From an uncultured Mucispirillum sp. (GTDB lineage: Bacteria; Chrysiogenota; Deferribacteres; Deferribacterales; Mucispirillaceae), in assembly GCA_910586745.1 (NCBI GenBank), contig CAJUJZ010000007.1, positions 1 to 14,456 of the forward strand: a stretch of 14,456 bases of DNA, read 5' to 3'. A program made the position numbers and the translations under genes. This document shows, one piece after another, positions 6,647-14,017 of the stretch (position 1 is its first letter; every line of letters starts with the position of its first letter). The notes below the pieces were generated by a model. That model was not told where the DNA came from, searched no databases, and saw nothing but the letters and a program-made list of their open reading frames with translations.

Positions 6647-7493
6647 AGTATGTTGCTTCTACTTGTGTTTTCCAATCTCCGCCCGCTGGCATATTAGCAG
6701 CAATAATGTGATTAAGTTTTATTACCCGCCATGTGCCAGTAGACTTTGGAACAACACTTTCAACTTGAATAAGTCCTTGCTGCTTTATAAGTGGGTTATA
6801 TTCGCAAGATAATATAATACCTTGATTGCTGAATGTTGGATAACCAATAAGCCCGCTTCCCGCATTAATTAATACAGTGCCATTTTTTAATGATTCATCT
6901 TTTTTCATCACACGCAGCACATCATTATCAATAATAACTTTTGCACCTATTGCACGAGCTACACTATATATTTGCTGCATGAGAGAGCCTTGCAAATAAA
7001 TATTATTTACACTTGCTGTTATATTAGTTTCTAATTTATACCCAGCTTGAGTAACAAGCTTATTAAGTAAATCTTTTACCGGTGTGCTGCCTTTTGCTGA
7101 AAGTGGTGATGCTGGCAGCTTCATTGCATAAGTTCCACTCATTGCATTTATATTTAATGCAATATCTGGTGCAGCATTAAAATCACCAAAAGCATTTTCT
7201 ATTTCACCAATAAAAACGGTAGTATAATCTATATTATTATCAGTAGTTTCTATTTTTATAATATTACGCTTTTCAACTGCTAACGGCTCAAAAGATAAAG
7301 TTGTAAGTTTTGCAATATCATCTATATTCATATTATATATTTTGCCTTGAGCCTTACAAAAATCAGGTGCTGCAACCTGCTCAATATTAAATGAGCATGC
7401 TAAACCGCTTACTATTTTTGTATTTCCACCAGCAGAAAAACTGCCAGCACCAAGCTGAAATGTTACTCGTATATCTTTCTTGCTATAGCTCAT
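6642..7493 (-). CDS. Baseplate hub protein (gp27/gpD/Mu gpP-like)
   Basis: The ATG at 7493 has GGAG 6-7 nt upstream (frame open to 7505). The product is 283 residues beginning MSYSKKDIRVTFQLG. The order of beta-rich segments (a GSFSAGGNTKIVSGLACSF strand pair, then RNIIKIETTDN and TVFIGEIENAFGDF) is typical of the tube-like barrels of hub proteins, and the middle part TPVKDLLNKLVTQAGYKL resembles the hub segment seen before the second barrel. It would link the tail tube to the spike. It sits between the plug and the spike genes, as in Pam3-like baseplates. Its stop codon lies in the arm of element E. The family call rests on position and general pattern more than on strong motifs. Confidence 0.7.
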   Translation of the reverse strand: MSYSKKDIRVTFQLGAGSFSAGGNTKIVSGLACSFNIEQVAAPDFCKAQGKIYNMNIDDIAKLTTLSFEPLAVEKRNIIKIETTDNNIDYTTVFIGEIENAFGDFNAAPDIALNINAMSGTYAMKLPASPLSAKGSTPVKDLLNKLVTQAGYKLETNITASVNNIYLQGSLMQQIYSVARAIGAKVIIDNDVLRVMKKDESLKNGTVLINAGSGLIGYPTFSNQGIILSCEYNPLIKQQGLIQVESVVPKSTGTWRVIKLNHIIAANMPAGGDWKTQVEATYL

Positions 7494-7527
7494 GTGACAC
7501 TCCACATACTTCTAGTTAATGACATAT

Positions 7528-7614
7528 AAGGGCAGGACGCCCGCCCTTTAGTAAGCATAGACAAATTTACTTTGGCTATGCGTGGTTTCAAAAAAACACG
7601 GATGTTTTTTTGAA
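7528..7614. repeat. Palindromic element I2 (plug / hub gap)
   Basis: Three hairpins in 87 nt: AAGGGC/GCCCTT (7528-7533/7543-7548); GCATAG/CTATGC plus CAAA/TTTG around an A-G mismatch (7555-7581, loop TTTAC, GTAAA on the minus strand); and a 12-bp perfect stem (7587-7598/7603-7614) whose minus-strand loop is TCCG closed by CA/TG. The second and third belong to the RTAAA and TCC(N) loop classes of clusters A, B and C with different arms. Confidence 0.8.
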
Positions 7615-7621
7615 TAAAAAT

Positions 7622-7939
7622 TTAAATAAGATTATTAAACTCTGCTACTTCATCATTAGTTAAGTAATAGAGTTTATATCTATCGTTTAATTTCTCATAC
7701 TCTGGTTTATGTCTGCCTAAATTATCTATAAAAATAAAATTACCTTTAAATATGCTGTTTACAGGCAGTATTTTTGTGCGGTCATAACATATTGCACCAT
7801 AAAATACTGGCTCATTATCTAACATCAAATCTAAATATAAATAATCACCGCGAAGAAACATGTGTATAGTGCAGTCCTGATTATTTAAAATAATTTCAAA
7901 TATTTGGTTTGGAATTTGCTCTAATGGCACTTCAATCAT
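7622..7939 (-). CDS. Baseplate plug protein (Pam3 gp18-like)
   Basis: A 105-residue protein whose ATG overlaps the stop of the preceding gene by one base (TAATG). It shows the plug family layout: PLEQIPNQIFEIILNNQD at the start, a middle YLYLDLMLDNEPVFYGAICYD with the conserved G after two hydrophobic strands, and GNFIFIDNLGRHKPEYEKLNDRYKLYYLT at the end, comparable with the F-x-D-x-x-G-x-x-P...RY-x-L-x-Y motif. In cyanophage Pam3 such a protein plugs the tube above the hub. Strong coupling with the Dit-like gene is expected. Confidence 0.75.
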   Translation of the reverse strand: MIEVPLEQIPNQIFEIILNNQDCTIHMFLRGDYLYLDLMLDNEPVFYGAICYDRTKILPVNSIFKGNFIFIDNLGRHKPEYEKLNDRYKLYYLTNDEVAEFNNLI

Positions 7940-8466
7940 TAATTAATAACTCCATTACCAGTAAAATATTTTTTTCCATCGTATATTATACTTGTTAACT
8001 CTTTACCTTGTTTTTTTCCGCCATTTACTGCAGATGCCGCACTTGGATTTTTAGGGTATCTTATACTGTTTGTATATATTGCTTCTACTTCATTAACCTG
8101 CTTAAAATTCATAGCAGCTATAAGCAGATTTACGCCTTGCGACTGATTAAAGCTGTATGAGTAACTTTCTAAAGAAAACCATTTATATTCTTTATATGGG
8201 CTTACAATGCTTACTTTTTGCGGCTCTTTTCTGAGTGTATCTAATATTGCTATTGCATCTTGTATTTCTGCTGCATTACCATTAATAGCAAGGGTAACAG
8301 CCAATTCATCAGGAGCAACAATTTTATTGTAAGATGAAAAAGTGCCTTTTTCTGATGTATAGTTAGTGATTTTTGACGAGCTATCACTATCTAATGAAAT
8401 AAAGCTGGTAAATGACAGCACTGGCAAACTTTGTTCATCTAATATAGTCCACACTTCCTGAAGCAT
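7939..8466 (-). CDS. Dit-like baseplate protein
   Basis: A 175-residue protein starting at ATG 8466, 9 nt after the tape measure stop, with AGGTGAG just upstream. Residues about 10-130 resemble the N-terminal Dit-like domain: LSFTSFISLDSDSSSKITNYTSEKGTFSSYNKIVAPDELAV, then a helix and a beta hairpin (KEYKWFSLESYSYSF). Such proteins connect the first tube ring to the hub. The tail after residue 135 is polar and probably flexible. Its place directly after the tape measure supports the assignment. Confidence 0.65.
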   Translation of the reverse strand: MLQEVWTILDEQSLPVLSFTSFISLDSDSSSKITNYTSEKGTFSSYNKIVAPDELAVTLAINGNAAEIQDAIAILDTLRKEPQKVSIVSPYKEYKWFSLESYSYSFNQSQGVNLLIAAMNFKQVNEVEAIYTNSIRYPKNPSAASAVNGGKKQGKELTSIIYDGKKYFTGNGVIN

Positions 8467-8475
8467 AACTCACCT

Positions 8476-10254
8476 TTAATACGCAACTGCAGCATTTGCT
8501 GGTATATAACTATTATAATTATTCATAGCTGCAGGTATTTCTTTTGCCACTTGTTTAGGGTCTGCATTATTTGATACAACACTGATTGTGCCTACATTTA
8601 CACTATTAGTGCTTGTAATATTATTTGTGTTATTGTTAATTGTGTTTGGTAATGCAGCAGCTGGCGATACATTATCTACTTTTAAAAATGATGTAATAGG
8701 GCCAGGCTGTACTGTCGGCTGTGGTTTGTTATTATTTGTAAGTTTATTTTTATCATCTTCATCATCACCACCAAAAAATGATGCCACCGCTTCTATACCA
8801 TTAGCAAGTTTATCTTTAGCAAAACCTGCTACATTAGCAATACCGCCAGCAATAAATTTTATGCCGTCTATAACGGGTGCCATAAACTCCATAACACTTT
8901 GAAATACAGCCGATGCTTTTTGTGCAAATGCATCAAAAAAAGCAAGCAGCGGTTCTTTTACACCTAAAAAATCAAATAAGTTTAAAACCGCTTCTTTAAT
9001 ATAGCCGCCTAAACGGATGATTATTTGCAGCATTCTATCTGCAGCGGCACCTAGACCTTCAAGGGCTTTTTTTATACCTTCGCCATCAAAAGTAAAAATA
9101 GAAGTGATTAGATTAAATAAGTAACCTAAATAAGAGCCAAGCGTTAATACAAAATCAACTAAGTTTGCTACTGTTTTAACCAGCAATTTAAAATTTTTAA
9201 CTGCTATATCTAAAAAGCTGCTAAAAAATTCTTTTAATTTTGCCCACGCTTTTGAAAGTTTCGCTGCTACTTCTTCGCCACTTCCAAACATGCTCCAAAA
9301 CTCGCCTAATGAAGATTTACCGCCCTTAATATATACATATAAATCTTCTATCAATAAAGATACTGCAAGCACGGCAGCAGCTACGGCTATAAATATCCAT
9401 GTCAATGGGTTAGCAAGTGCAGCGGCTCCTATTTTTATCATGGCTGGCAGTAACACGGCAGTAAGCACAGCAGCAATACCAGCAATAACAGCCCGCAAAA
9501 ATACTTCATGCTCTTTTATAAATAATACAAACTCTACCATTTTATCAGTAAGCCATGTTAAAGGCGGCAGCACAAAGCGCATTATTACTGTAGATATACT
9601 TTTTAACACCTGCATTAAGTCCTTAATTGCATTACCCATTTTTGTTGCAATAGCACTATCTTCTGCGGTATATACACCTAGCAGCTTTTGGCGAGCAACA
9701 AGCTCATCAACGGATATAGAGCCTTGCTTTAATAACAGCAGTGTGCCGCTGTCAATTCCTAATGATGATGTTAATGCCTGGAATCGTGCCGGGTCCATTG
9801 TATCCGCAACACGAGCAAGCTCTTGCATAATATCAATAGATGATTTAATATTGCCATTGCTGTCTCTTGCAGATATGCCCAGTTGAGCAAGGGCAGGGGC
9901 TGCACTGCTTGTGCCAGTTTGAGCAAATTCTAACATTTTAGAATTAAGTGATACAAGCGAGCCTTCAAATGCAGATGCATCACCACCTGCACGCTCTACA
10001 GCTTGAGCCCACGCCTGCATATCTTCCTGGTTTTCATTTAAGGTGTTAGCAAGATTACCCACCGCCTGGGCTCCTGCTAAATATTCTTTAAAAGCAGAGC
10101 CTATTGCAAGTGCAGCAGCTAATGGTGCTAATATATTATTCATTATGTTTTTAGCACTTGCTGCAATAGTGTTTTCAGCTTGAGCCATACCAGATTTTAC
10201 GCCGCTTGAATCTACACCTAGAGTTATTAATAATGCATCTATTACACTAGCCAT
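8476..10254 (-). CDS. Tail tape measure protein
   Basis: 592 residues starting MASVIDALLITLGVDSSGVKSGM, a standard tape-measure opening, which fixes the ATG at 10254 even though no Shine-Dalgarno precedes it closely. Long alanine-rich helices fill most of the length; two hydrophobic segments lie at about residues 252-275 and 285-305, as usual in proteins ejected into the inner membrane. The Asn/Thr-rich end (NTINNNTNNITSTNSVNV) follows a short acidic stretch. With the usual 0.15 nm per residue the tail would be roughly 90 nm. The nearest good ribosome site (GGAG 10389-10392) is 134 nt upstream, separated by the 122-nt element at 10262-10383. No peptidase or lysozyme domain is evident. Confidence 0.9.
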   Translation of the reverse strand: MASVIDALLITLGVDSSGVKSGMAQAENTIAASAKNIMNNILAPLAAALAIGSAFKEYLAGAQAVGNLANTLNENQEDMQAWAQAVERAGGDASAFEGSLVSLNSKMLEFAQTGTSSAAPALAQLGISARDSNGNIKSSIDIMQELARVADTMDPARFQALTSSLGIDSGTLLLLKQGSISVDELVARQKLLGVYTAEDSAIATKMGNAIKDLMQVLKSISTVIMRFVLPPLTWLTDKMVEFVLFIKEHEVFLRAVIAGIAAVLTAVLLPAMIKIGAAALANPLTWIFIAVAAAVLAVSLLIEDLYVYIKGGKSSLGEFWSMFGSGEEVAAKLSKAWAKLKEFFSSFLDIAVKNFKLLVKTVANLVDFVLTLGSYLGYLFNLITSIFTFDGEGIKKALEGLGAAADRMLQIIIRLGGYIKEAVLNLFDFLGVKEPLLAFFDAFAQKASAVFQSVMEFMAPVIDGIKFIAGGIANVAGFAKDKLANGIEAVASFFGGDDEDDKNKLTNNNKPQPTVQPGPITSFLKVDNVSPAAALPNTINNNTNNITSTNSVNVGTISVVSNNADPKQVAKEIPAAMNNYNSYIPANAAVAY

Positions 10255-10261
10255 AATTGTC

Positions 10262-10383
10262 GGTTATATCTTTTTGTTTTATACTTTGTTATATTATTTT
10301 TTTGCTAAGTCATTTACTTATTATGTAAACTCCTGTCGCAAAAAAAATAATATGCCTCGTCTAAAACCAAAAATTTTATAACC
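10262..10383. repeat. 122-nt terminal-inverted-repeat element G
   Basis: The ends are GGTTATA and TATAACC. A long inner stem (10291-10305 with 10338-10353, one bulged A) surrounds a loop containing TCATTTACTTA and TATGTAAACTCC. A second copy of the same length with different stem arms is at 13188-13309. Here it separates a good Shine-Dalgarno (GGAG, 10389-10392) from the tape-measure ATG (10252-10254); without it the spacing would be 12 nt. Confidence 0.8.
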
Positions 10384-10404
10384 TTTCACTCCTTATTTGT
10401 TTTT

Positions 10405-11042
10405 TTAATTCTTATTTAAATCTTTCATTACTACCCACTCGTTATAATTATTAATTTTTACAATATCTGCTAACATATAAGCATCTTCAAGTGAGTAATA
10501 TTCTTCTAATTCTTTAAGTGTGGCCAAATTTTTAGATATGACCACACCAAATATATTAGAAATACAAACATAATCAATTAAGCTTGAATTTTGATTTGCG
10601 CTTCTGAACCCAACCCAGTTGGCATCTGGCTCGCGCCTACGCCCAAAAAATCAAAATGCAGCTTTAAACATTCAAAGCGCAGCTTAGTAAGCGTAGAAGA
10701 ATCTTCAATATTGCTATTAATAATATCTTCTGATAATGCAGCAGTAACTCCATTAACTTCAAGCTGCGCACAGTCATAAAGCATTTCATCAAATAGTGCG
10801 ATTGCTTTATCTACATCTACTTTAGATAATGCTTTAAATAATTTTTCAGCACCGCCTGCCATAAATTGATTAATACCTTCTTCTATAGATGCACCTTTTG
10901 GCATTTCAATATCTGATGCAAGCAGCAGCATAATTGCTCTTATTTTCCATTTCTCTGCTTTTACAGCACTCATTTCTTTAAGCTTAAATTTATGCTCATT
11001 ATCTCTATCTTTAATTGTAATTACGCGTTCTTTCCTTGCCAT
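10405..11042 (-). CDS. Tail assembly chaperone, frameshifted long form (G-T type)
   Basis: Expressed by a -1 slip on T TTT TTG (10650 to 10644) after codon 133 of the short chaperone. The -1 frame then runs 79 codons to TAA at 10405-10407, giving about 212 residues. The extension contains LKELEEYYSLEDAYMLADIV and ends with NNYNEWVVMKDLNKN, the pattern of the T part of lambda-type G-T proteins. The long form normally carries the tape measure to the tube subunit while the short form coats it. The -1 frame has a TGA immediately upstream of the slip site and no usable start codon near its beginning, so frameshifting is the likely way it is made. Confidence 0.75.
10578..11042 (-). CDS. Tail assembly chaperone, short form (G type)
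   Basis: 154 residues from ATG 11042, with GGAG 7 nt upstream. It opens MARKERVITIKDRDNEHKFKLKEMSAVKAEKW, followed by mainly helical sequence (IALFDEMLYDC, RFECLKLHFDFLG) as in phage tail tube/tape-measure chaperones of contractile tails. It lies between the tube gene and the tape measure gene, the fixed place for this function. The slippery site that yields the longer form is at residues 131-133 (DFL). Confidence 0.8.
   Translation of the reverse strand: MARKERVITIKDRDNEHKFKLKEMSAVKAEKWKIRAIMLLLASDIEMPKGASIEEGINQFMAGGAEKLFKALSKVDVDKAIALFDEMLYDCAQLEVNGVTAALSEDIINSNIEDSSTLTKLRFECLKLHFDFLGVGASQMPTGLGSEAQIKIQA
10644..10650 (-). promoter_or_regulatory. Programmed -1 frameshift site TTTTTTG
   Basis: The heptamer is in phase as T TTT TTG (end of GAT, TTT, TTG), the X XXY YYZ form. 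The -1 frame opens exactly here after a TGA at 10651-10653 and stays open to 10405. I did not establish a downstream stimulatory structure. Confidence 0.75.
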
Positions 11043-11068
11043 AGTTTACTCCTATTTTTAGTTATATA

Positions 11069-11223
11069 GGTGCAGGATGCACCATCGCTTGCGTAAGGGC
11101 TTAAGCGGATTTATTCCGCAAGCCCGCCTAAATAAAAAATACAAGGACGAGCCTGCGAGGACTGCCGATTTCCCGCCCAAATAGGAAGGAAACAGAAATC
11201 GCACAGGCTTAGTATTTTTTATT
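11069..11223. repeat. Palindromic element cluster C (tube / chaperone gap), inverted relative to B
   Basis: Left to right on the plus strand: a 6-bp hairpin GGTGCA/TGCACC (11069-11083, minus-strand loop TCC); TCGCTTGCGTAAG (11085-11097, reverse of CTTACGCAAGCGA); GGGCTT/AAGCCC plus GCGGA/TCCGC (11097-11125, loop TTTAT, ATAAA on the minus strand); and a long stem AATAAAAAATAC/GTATTTTTTATT (11131-11142/11212-11223). The long stem encloses AGCCTG/CAGGCT and CGATTTC/GAAATCG (11166-11172/11195-11201), whose 22-nt minus-strand loop is of the TTYCTNCCYAYTYGGNCGG type. No gene is seen in the gap. Confidence 0.8.
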
Positions 11224-11228
11224 ATTGA

Positions 11229-11654
11229 TTATAGGAAATTTAACTCTTTGCGCTCAAAGTCCATTTTTAATGTTACTGGGTCCAGCACTTTTTTAAGAGC
11301 TAAATCTGTTAAACTTTTAACTACGCCATTGCGGTAACTGTAAACCTTTGCAATAGAGGGCACAGAAACAGTTATCTCACATTCAACAGTAGCATTTACT
11401 GCTTTAGCTGCGTTTACTGATTGCTCAATAATTCGCCAGCTAGGGCTGTCTGCTTCAAACATAATAGTAACTGGTGTAATATTTGGTGTATAGCCTGAAG
11501 CCATTTTGCCGTCCACACCCATGCGAGTTTCTGCTAAAGTCACTTCATCAGCAGAAATAGACTGGTCAGTAGAGAATTTTTGCAAAAGCAAGCCGCCACG
11601 AACAAAAAAATTATCTTTATAAATAATCTGCGCATTAGCACTTGTAATACTCAT
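11229..11654 (-). CDS. Tail tube protein
   Basis: 141 residues from ATG 11654, GGAG 6 nt upstream, 15 nt after the sheath stop. The sequence is beta-rich and lacks membrane segments. Segments such as MGVDGKMASGYTPNITPVTIMFEADSPSWRIIEQ and LKKVLDPVTLKMDFERKEL resemble the strand-and-loop pattern of contractile-tail tube subunits. Position directly after the sheath and before the chaperone is what is expected of the tube gene. It would polymerise into hexameric rings forming the inner tube. Confidence 0.75.
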   Translation of the reverse strand: MSITSANAQIIYKDNFFVRGGLLLQKFSTDQSISADEVTLAETRMGVDGKMASGYTPNITPVTIMFEADSPSWRIIEQSVNAAKAVNATVECEITVSVPSIAKVYSYRNGVVKSLTDLALKKVLDPVTLKMDFERKELNFL

Positions 11655-11669
11655 TTTTTATCTCCTTAT

Positions 11670-13175
11670 TTACAGTATTACAGAACTTGAAATCTGTAAT
11701 TTTTTAACCACACCACCGTCAGTATAGTAAAATGTTACTATTGGTGAATCGCCTGTTACACGAGCTGCTGCTCCTGGGTCTGCCACAAGTAAATAATAAC
11801 CATTAGCATATAATTCTGCTGTAATATCAGAGCCAACTTCTGATATGATTTGAGCTTTTTGAGCTTCGCTTAAGGTTACTCCTACTTGAATGATTCCTAC
11901 ATTTTTTGCTTGGTTAATAGGGTCAGCAAGCCATGCTCTGATATAAGTATATCCAGCTTCGTTATAAGCAACTTTACCAACGCTGGCAAAACCATTGGCA
12001 ACAGCATTAACCATGGATGAGTTAAACCAAACAGCATTAATATAAGTTGATAAGTTTACATAATCACCAACGATTAAGCCTTTATAGATAAAATTAAAAT
12101 CAGTGTTTTTTGTAGCAAACTGCCCATAATAAGTATAAAACTTTTTATCTAATACTGCTGCATCTGCTGCTGATGTAACAGTTGGAGCAAGCCCATCAAC
12201 CTGTTTAAATGCAATATCTATTGCACCATTTGTGCGAGTCCAGTCAATAGAAGCAAATGCACCCATAACACCAGCTGCAAGCCTGTAATCATTATATATT
12301 GCAGTAAAGTTTGTAACGCCTGCCGCTACCATTTTTGAAGCAATATCATCTGTGCTGCTATCTAATATTGCAGCAGCTTCATTGCTCCATGGTAAAAAGC
12401 AGTAGCTTACACCTTGGCTGTTGCTCCACTGGCCTAATGCAATACACTCATCTGCATCTGCATCATAAAGATGCGTAAATGTTACAAAGTTAGAATCAGC
12501 TGCAGCAATTTGTGTCATATTCTCTGCTGCTGTCTGTTTATTAAGTCCTGGCGAAATTACAGCACCTGCTGATGATGTTAAATTAAGCAGTACACCTATA
12601 TCAGTGCCACCAGTAGCAACTGCTGCATAACCAATGCTGGAAGCAGCACCTACGGCTTTTGTGCTGATTTCAAACCCACCAGCAATATTATTATATGTTA
12701 CTACAGCTGATAATGCAGCATTAGCTGTATTAATTGCTGATTGTATTTTTAATGCAGCATCAGAAAAACTTGCTGCATCTGTAAAATCAATAGCAGTAAG
12801 CTCTAATGCTTCGCCATTAATACTTATATTTAATGCACCATCAGACACTAACTTTAATGCTTCTAATGTGCCTTTATATTCTGCACCGCGAATGTATGCT
12901 GATACATTAGTATTTATTCTGCGAGCAAAGCGTATGCTGGTTGGTTTTTTAAAGCTATTCACATAGCCTGCAAAATATGTTACTGCTGCATAATATTCTT
13001 GAGATTCATAACCAAAATAATCTGCCACATCAGTAGCAAACACAAACTCTTTAACTATCCCCACAGGCAGCTGCGGATTAGTAGTTAAAAATAACCCATT
13101 TATCACAATGCCTGCTGCACCTGCAGAAATCACCCGAGGCGAAACATCAACGATATAACTTGCTGGTATTGCCAT
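11670..13175 (-). CDS. Tail sheath protein, DUF3383 family
   Basis: The ATG at 13175 has AGGAG 5 nt upstream and gives MAIPASYIVDVSPRVISAGAAGIVINGLFL, the normal start of DUF3383 proteins; the frame reaches back to 13238 without a good site and through element F. The product is 501 residues. Further family features are FATDVADYFGYESQEYYAAVTYFAGYVNSFKKPTSIRFARR, a variable middle domain of beta character rich in Ala, and YIRAWLADPINQAKNVGIIQVGVTLSEAQKAQIISEVG toward the C-terminus. Subunits form the contractile outer sheath. This family is usual in contractile phages with simple baseplates. Confidence 0.92.
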   Translation of the reverse strand: MAIPASYIVDVSPRVISAGAAGIVINGLFLTTNPQLPVGIVKEFVFATDVADYFGYESQEYYAAVTYFAGYVNSFKKPTSIRFARRINTNVSAYIRGAEYKGTLEALKLVSDGALNISINGEALELTAIDFTDAASFSDAALKIQSAINTANAALSAVVTYNNIAGGFEISTKAVGAASSIGYAAVATGGTDIGVLLNLTSSAGAVISPGLNKQTAAENMTQIAAADSNFVTFTHLYDADADECIALGQWSNSQGVSYCFLPWSNEAAAILDSSTDDIASKMVAAGVTNFTAIYNDYRLAAGVMGAFASIDWTRTNGAIDIAFKQVDGLAPTVTSAADAAVLDKKFYTYYGQFATKNTDFNFIYKGLIVGDYVNLSTYINAVWFNSSMVNAVANGFASVGKVAYNEAGYTYIRAWLADPINQAKNVGIIQVGVTLSEAQKAQIISEVGSDITAELYANGYYLLVADPGAAARVTGDSPIVTFYYTDGGVVKKLQISSSVIL

Positions 13176-13187
13176 ATTCACTCCTAC

Positions 13188-13309
13188 GGTTATGTTTGTT
13201 TGCTTATTTCTGTGTTGTTTAATTTTTACCTTGCTCATTTACCTTCGTTTATGTAAACTCGCTTCGGTAAAAATTAAGCCGCCTTGAACTAACCAAAAAA
13301 CTTATAACC
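13188..13309. repeat. 122-nt terminal-inverted-repeat element F
   Basis: The ends are GGTTAT and ATAACC (TTATAACC on the right). A 12-bp perfect inner stem TTAATTTTTACC/GGTAAAAATTAA (13219-13230/13266-13277) surrounds a loop with CTCATTTACCTTCG and TTTATGTAAACTC, including a GTTTA/TAAAC stem (13247-13258). Length equals that of element G; the right flank inside the element (AACCAAAAAACTTATAACC) is close to G's. The element lies upstream of the sheath ribosome site, which is intact. Confidence 0.85.
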
Positions 13310-13361
13310 TTTATATTTTTATTTGTGATTTTTTAAATTTTCCATTATATTTTTTTTATTT

Positions 13362-13892
13362 TTAAACTTTACCATCTGCTAACACTGTATTTACTTCAAC
13401 TTTATCAAAATAATCTTGAGATACAGTAACAGCATTTATTTCTTCTAAATGCAGCATAAGCATGTAACGATTGACAAAATTATCTGTTTTAGAAATCTGC
13501 TCCATTGCCCTTGCATCATCTGCATACAAAAGCCCTATGTCATATTTTTTAAAAAAATCAACACCGTAAGAGCTTCTAGCCATTGTTTCAAGCATTGCCG
13601 CATTAACTTGAGCCTGCCTGTTTGTTTTTGCAACTATATCTATTTGAACAGAAATAATATTGCTTTTAGTTACTCTTACTTTTTCACTGGCAGGGTCATA
13701 CTCTTCAACATTGGTGCCTCTGCGTCTTTCATTAATAACTGTAAAAACAGCATAGTTTTCACTATCCGCAGGCAAAAGGGAAGTGGACTGCCAGCCTTTT
13801 ATAATATTATTCTTTTCAATATTTGTGTATGCTGCTATAAATTCATAAACTGCTATTTGTAAGTTATTCATATTCTTATCCATTTTAATCAT
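13362..13892 (-). CDS. Neck / tail terminator protein (gp12-like)
   Basis: 176 residues from ATG 13892, with AGGA 4 nt upstream; ATG codons at 13883 and 13871 are possible alternatives. It contains VYEFIAAYTNIEKNNIIKGWQ near the start, a middle stretch in which VRVTKSNIISVQIDIVAKTNRQAQ fits the beta strand and helix of the neck terminator gp12-like domain (LIC_12616 family), and ADDARAMEQISKTDNFVNRYMLMLHLEE. Such proteins cap the last tube ring and join it to the neck. The position directly before the DUF3383 sheath gene is usual for the family. Confidence 0.7.
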   Translation of the reverse strand: MIKMDKNMNNLQIAVYEFIAAYTNIEKNNIIKGWQSTSLLPADSENYAVFTVINERRRGTNVEEYDPASEKVRVTKSNIISVQIDIVAKTNRQAQVNAAMLETMARSSYGVDFFKKYDIGLLYADDARAMEQISKTDNFVNRYMLMLHLEEINAVTVSQDYFDKVEVNTVLADGKV

Positions 13893-13903
13893 TAATTCCT
13901 GTT

Positions 13904-14017
13904 ATAAAAACTACCGACAAGTGCGGGAGTTTTTATTCCTTATGATATGTAGTAATGGTGAATTACTACATATCAGCATTAGGGGGAAGTTGGAAAGGGG
14001 GAAGCATTCCCCCTTCC
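13904..14017. repeat. Palindromic element I1 (connector / terminator gap), overlapping coding sequence
   Basis: Three hairpins as in element E: 9-bp ATAAAAACT/AGTTTTTAT plus CCG/CGG around an A-G mismatch (13904-13936, loop ACAAGTG); 14-bp perfect stem (13943-13956/13962-13975, loop GGTGA); and GGAAAGGGGGAA/TTCCCCCTTCC (13992-14003/14007-14017, one bulged A). The stop codon of the connector gene (13966-13968) lies in the arm of the second hairpin, and the third hairpin is wholly coding. Confidence 0.85.

Noticed and set aside
9290..9886. 198-codon plus-strand frame
   Set aside because: It is antisense within the tape measure gene, in the alanine-rich region where such shadows are common; no ribosome site or recognisable protein pattern.
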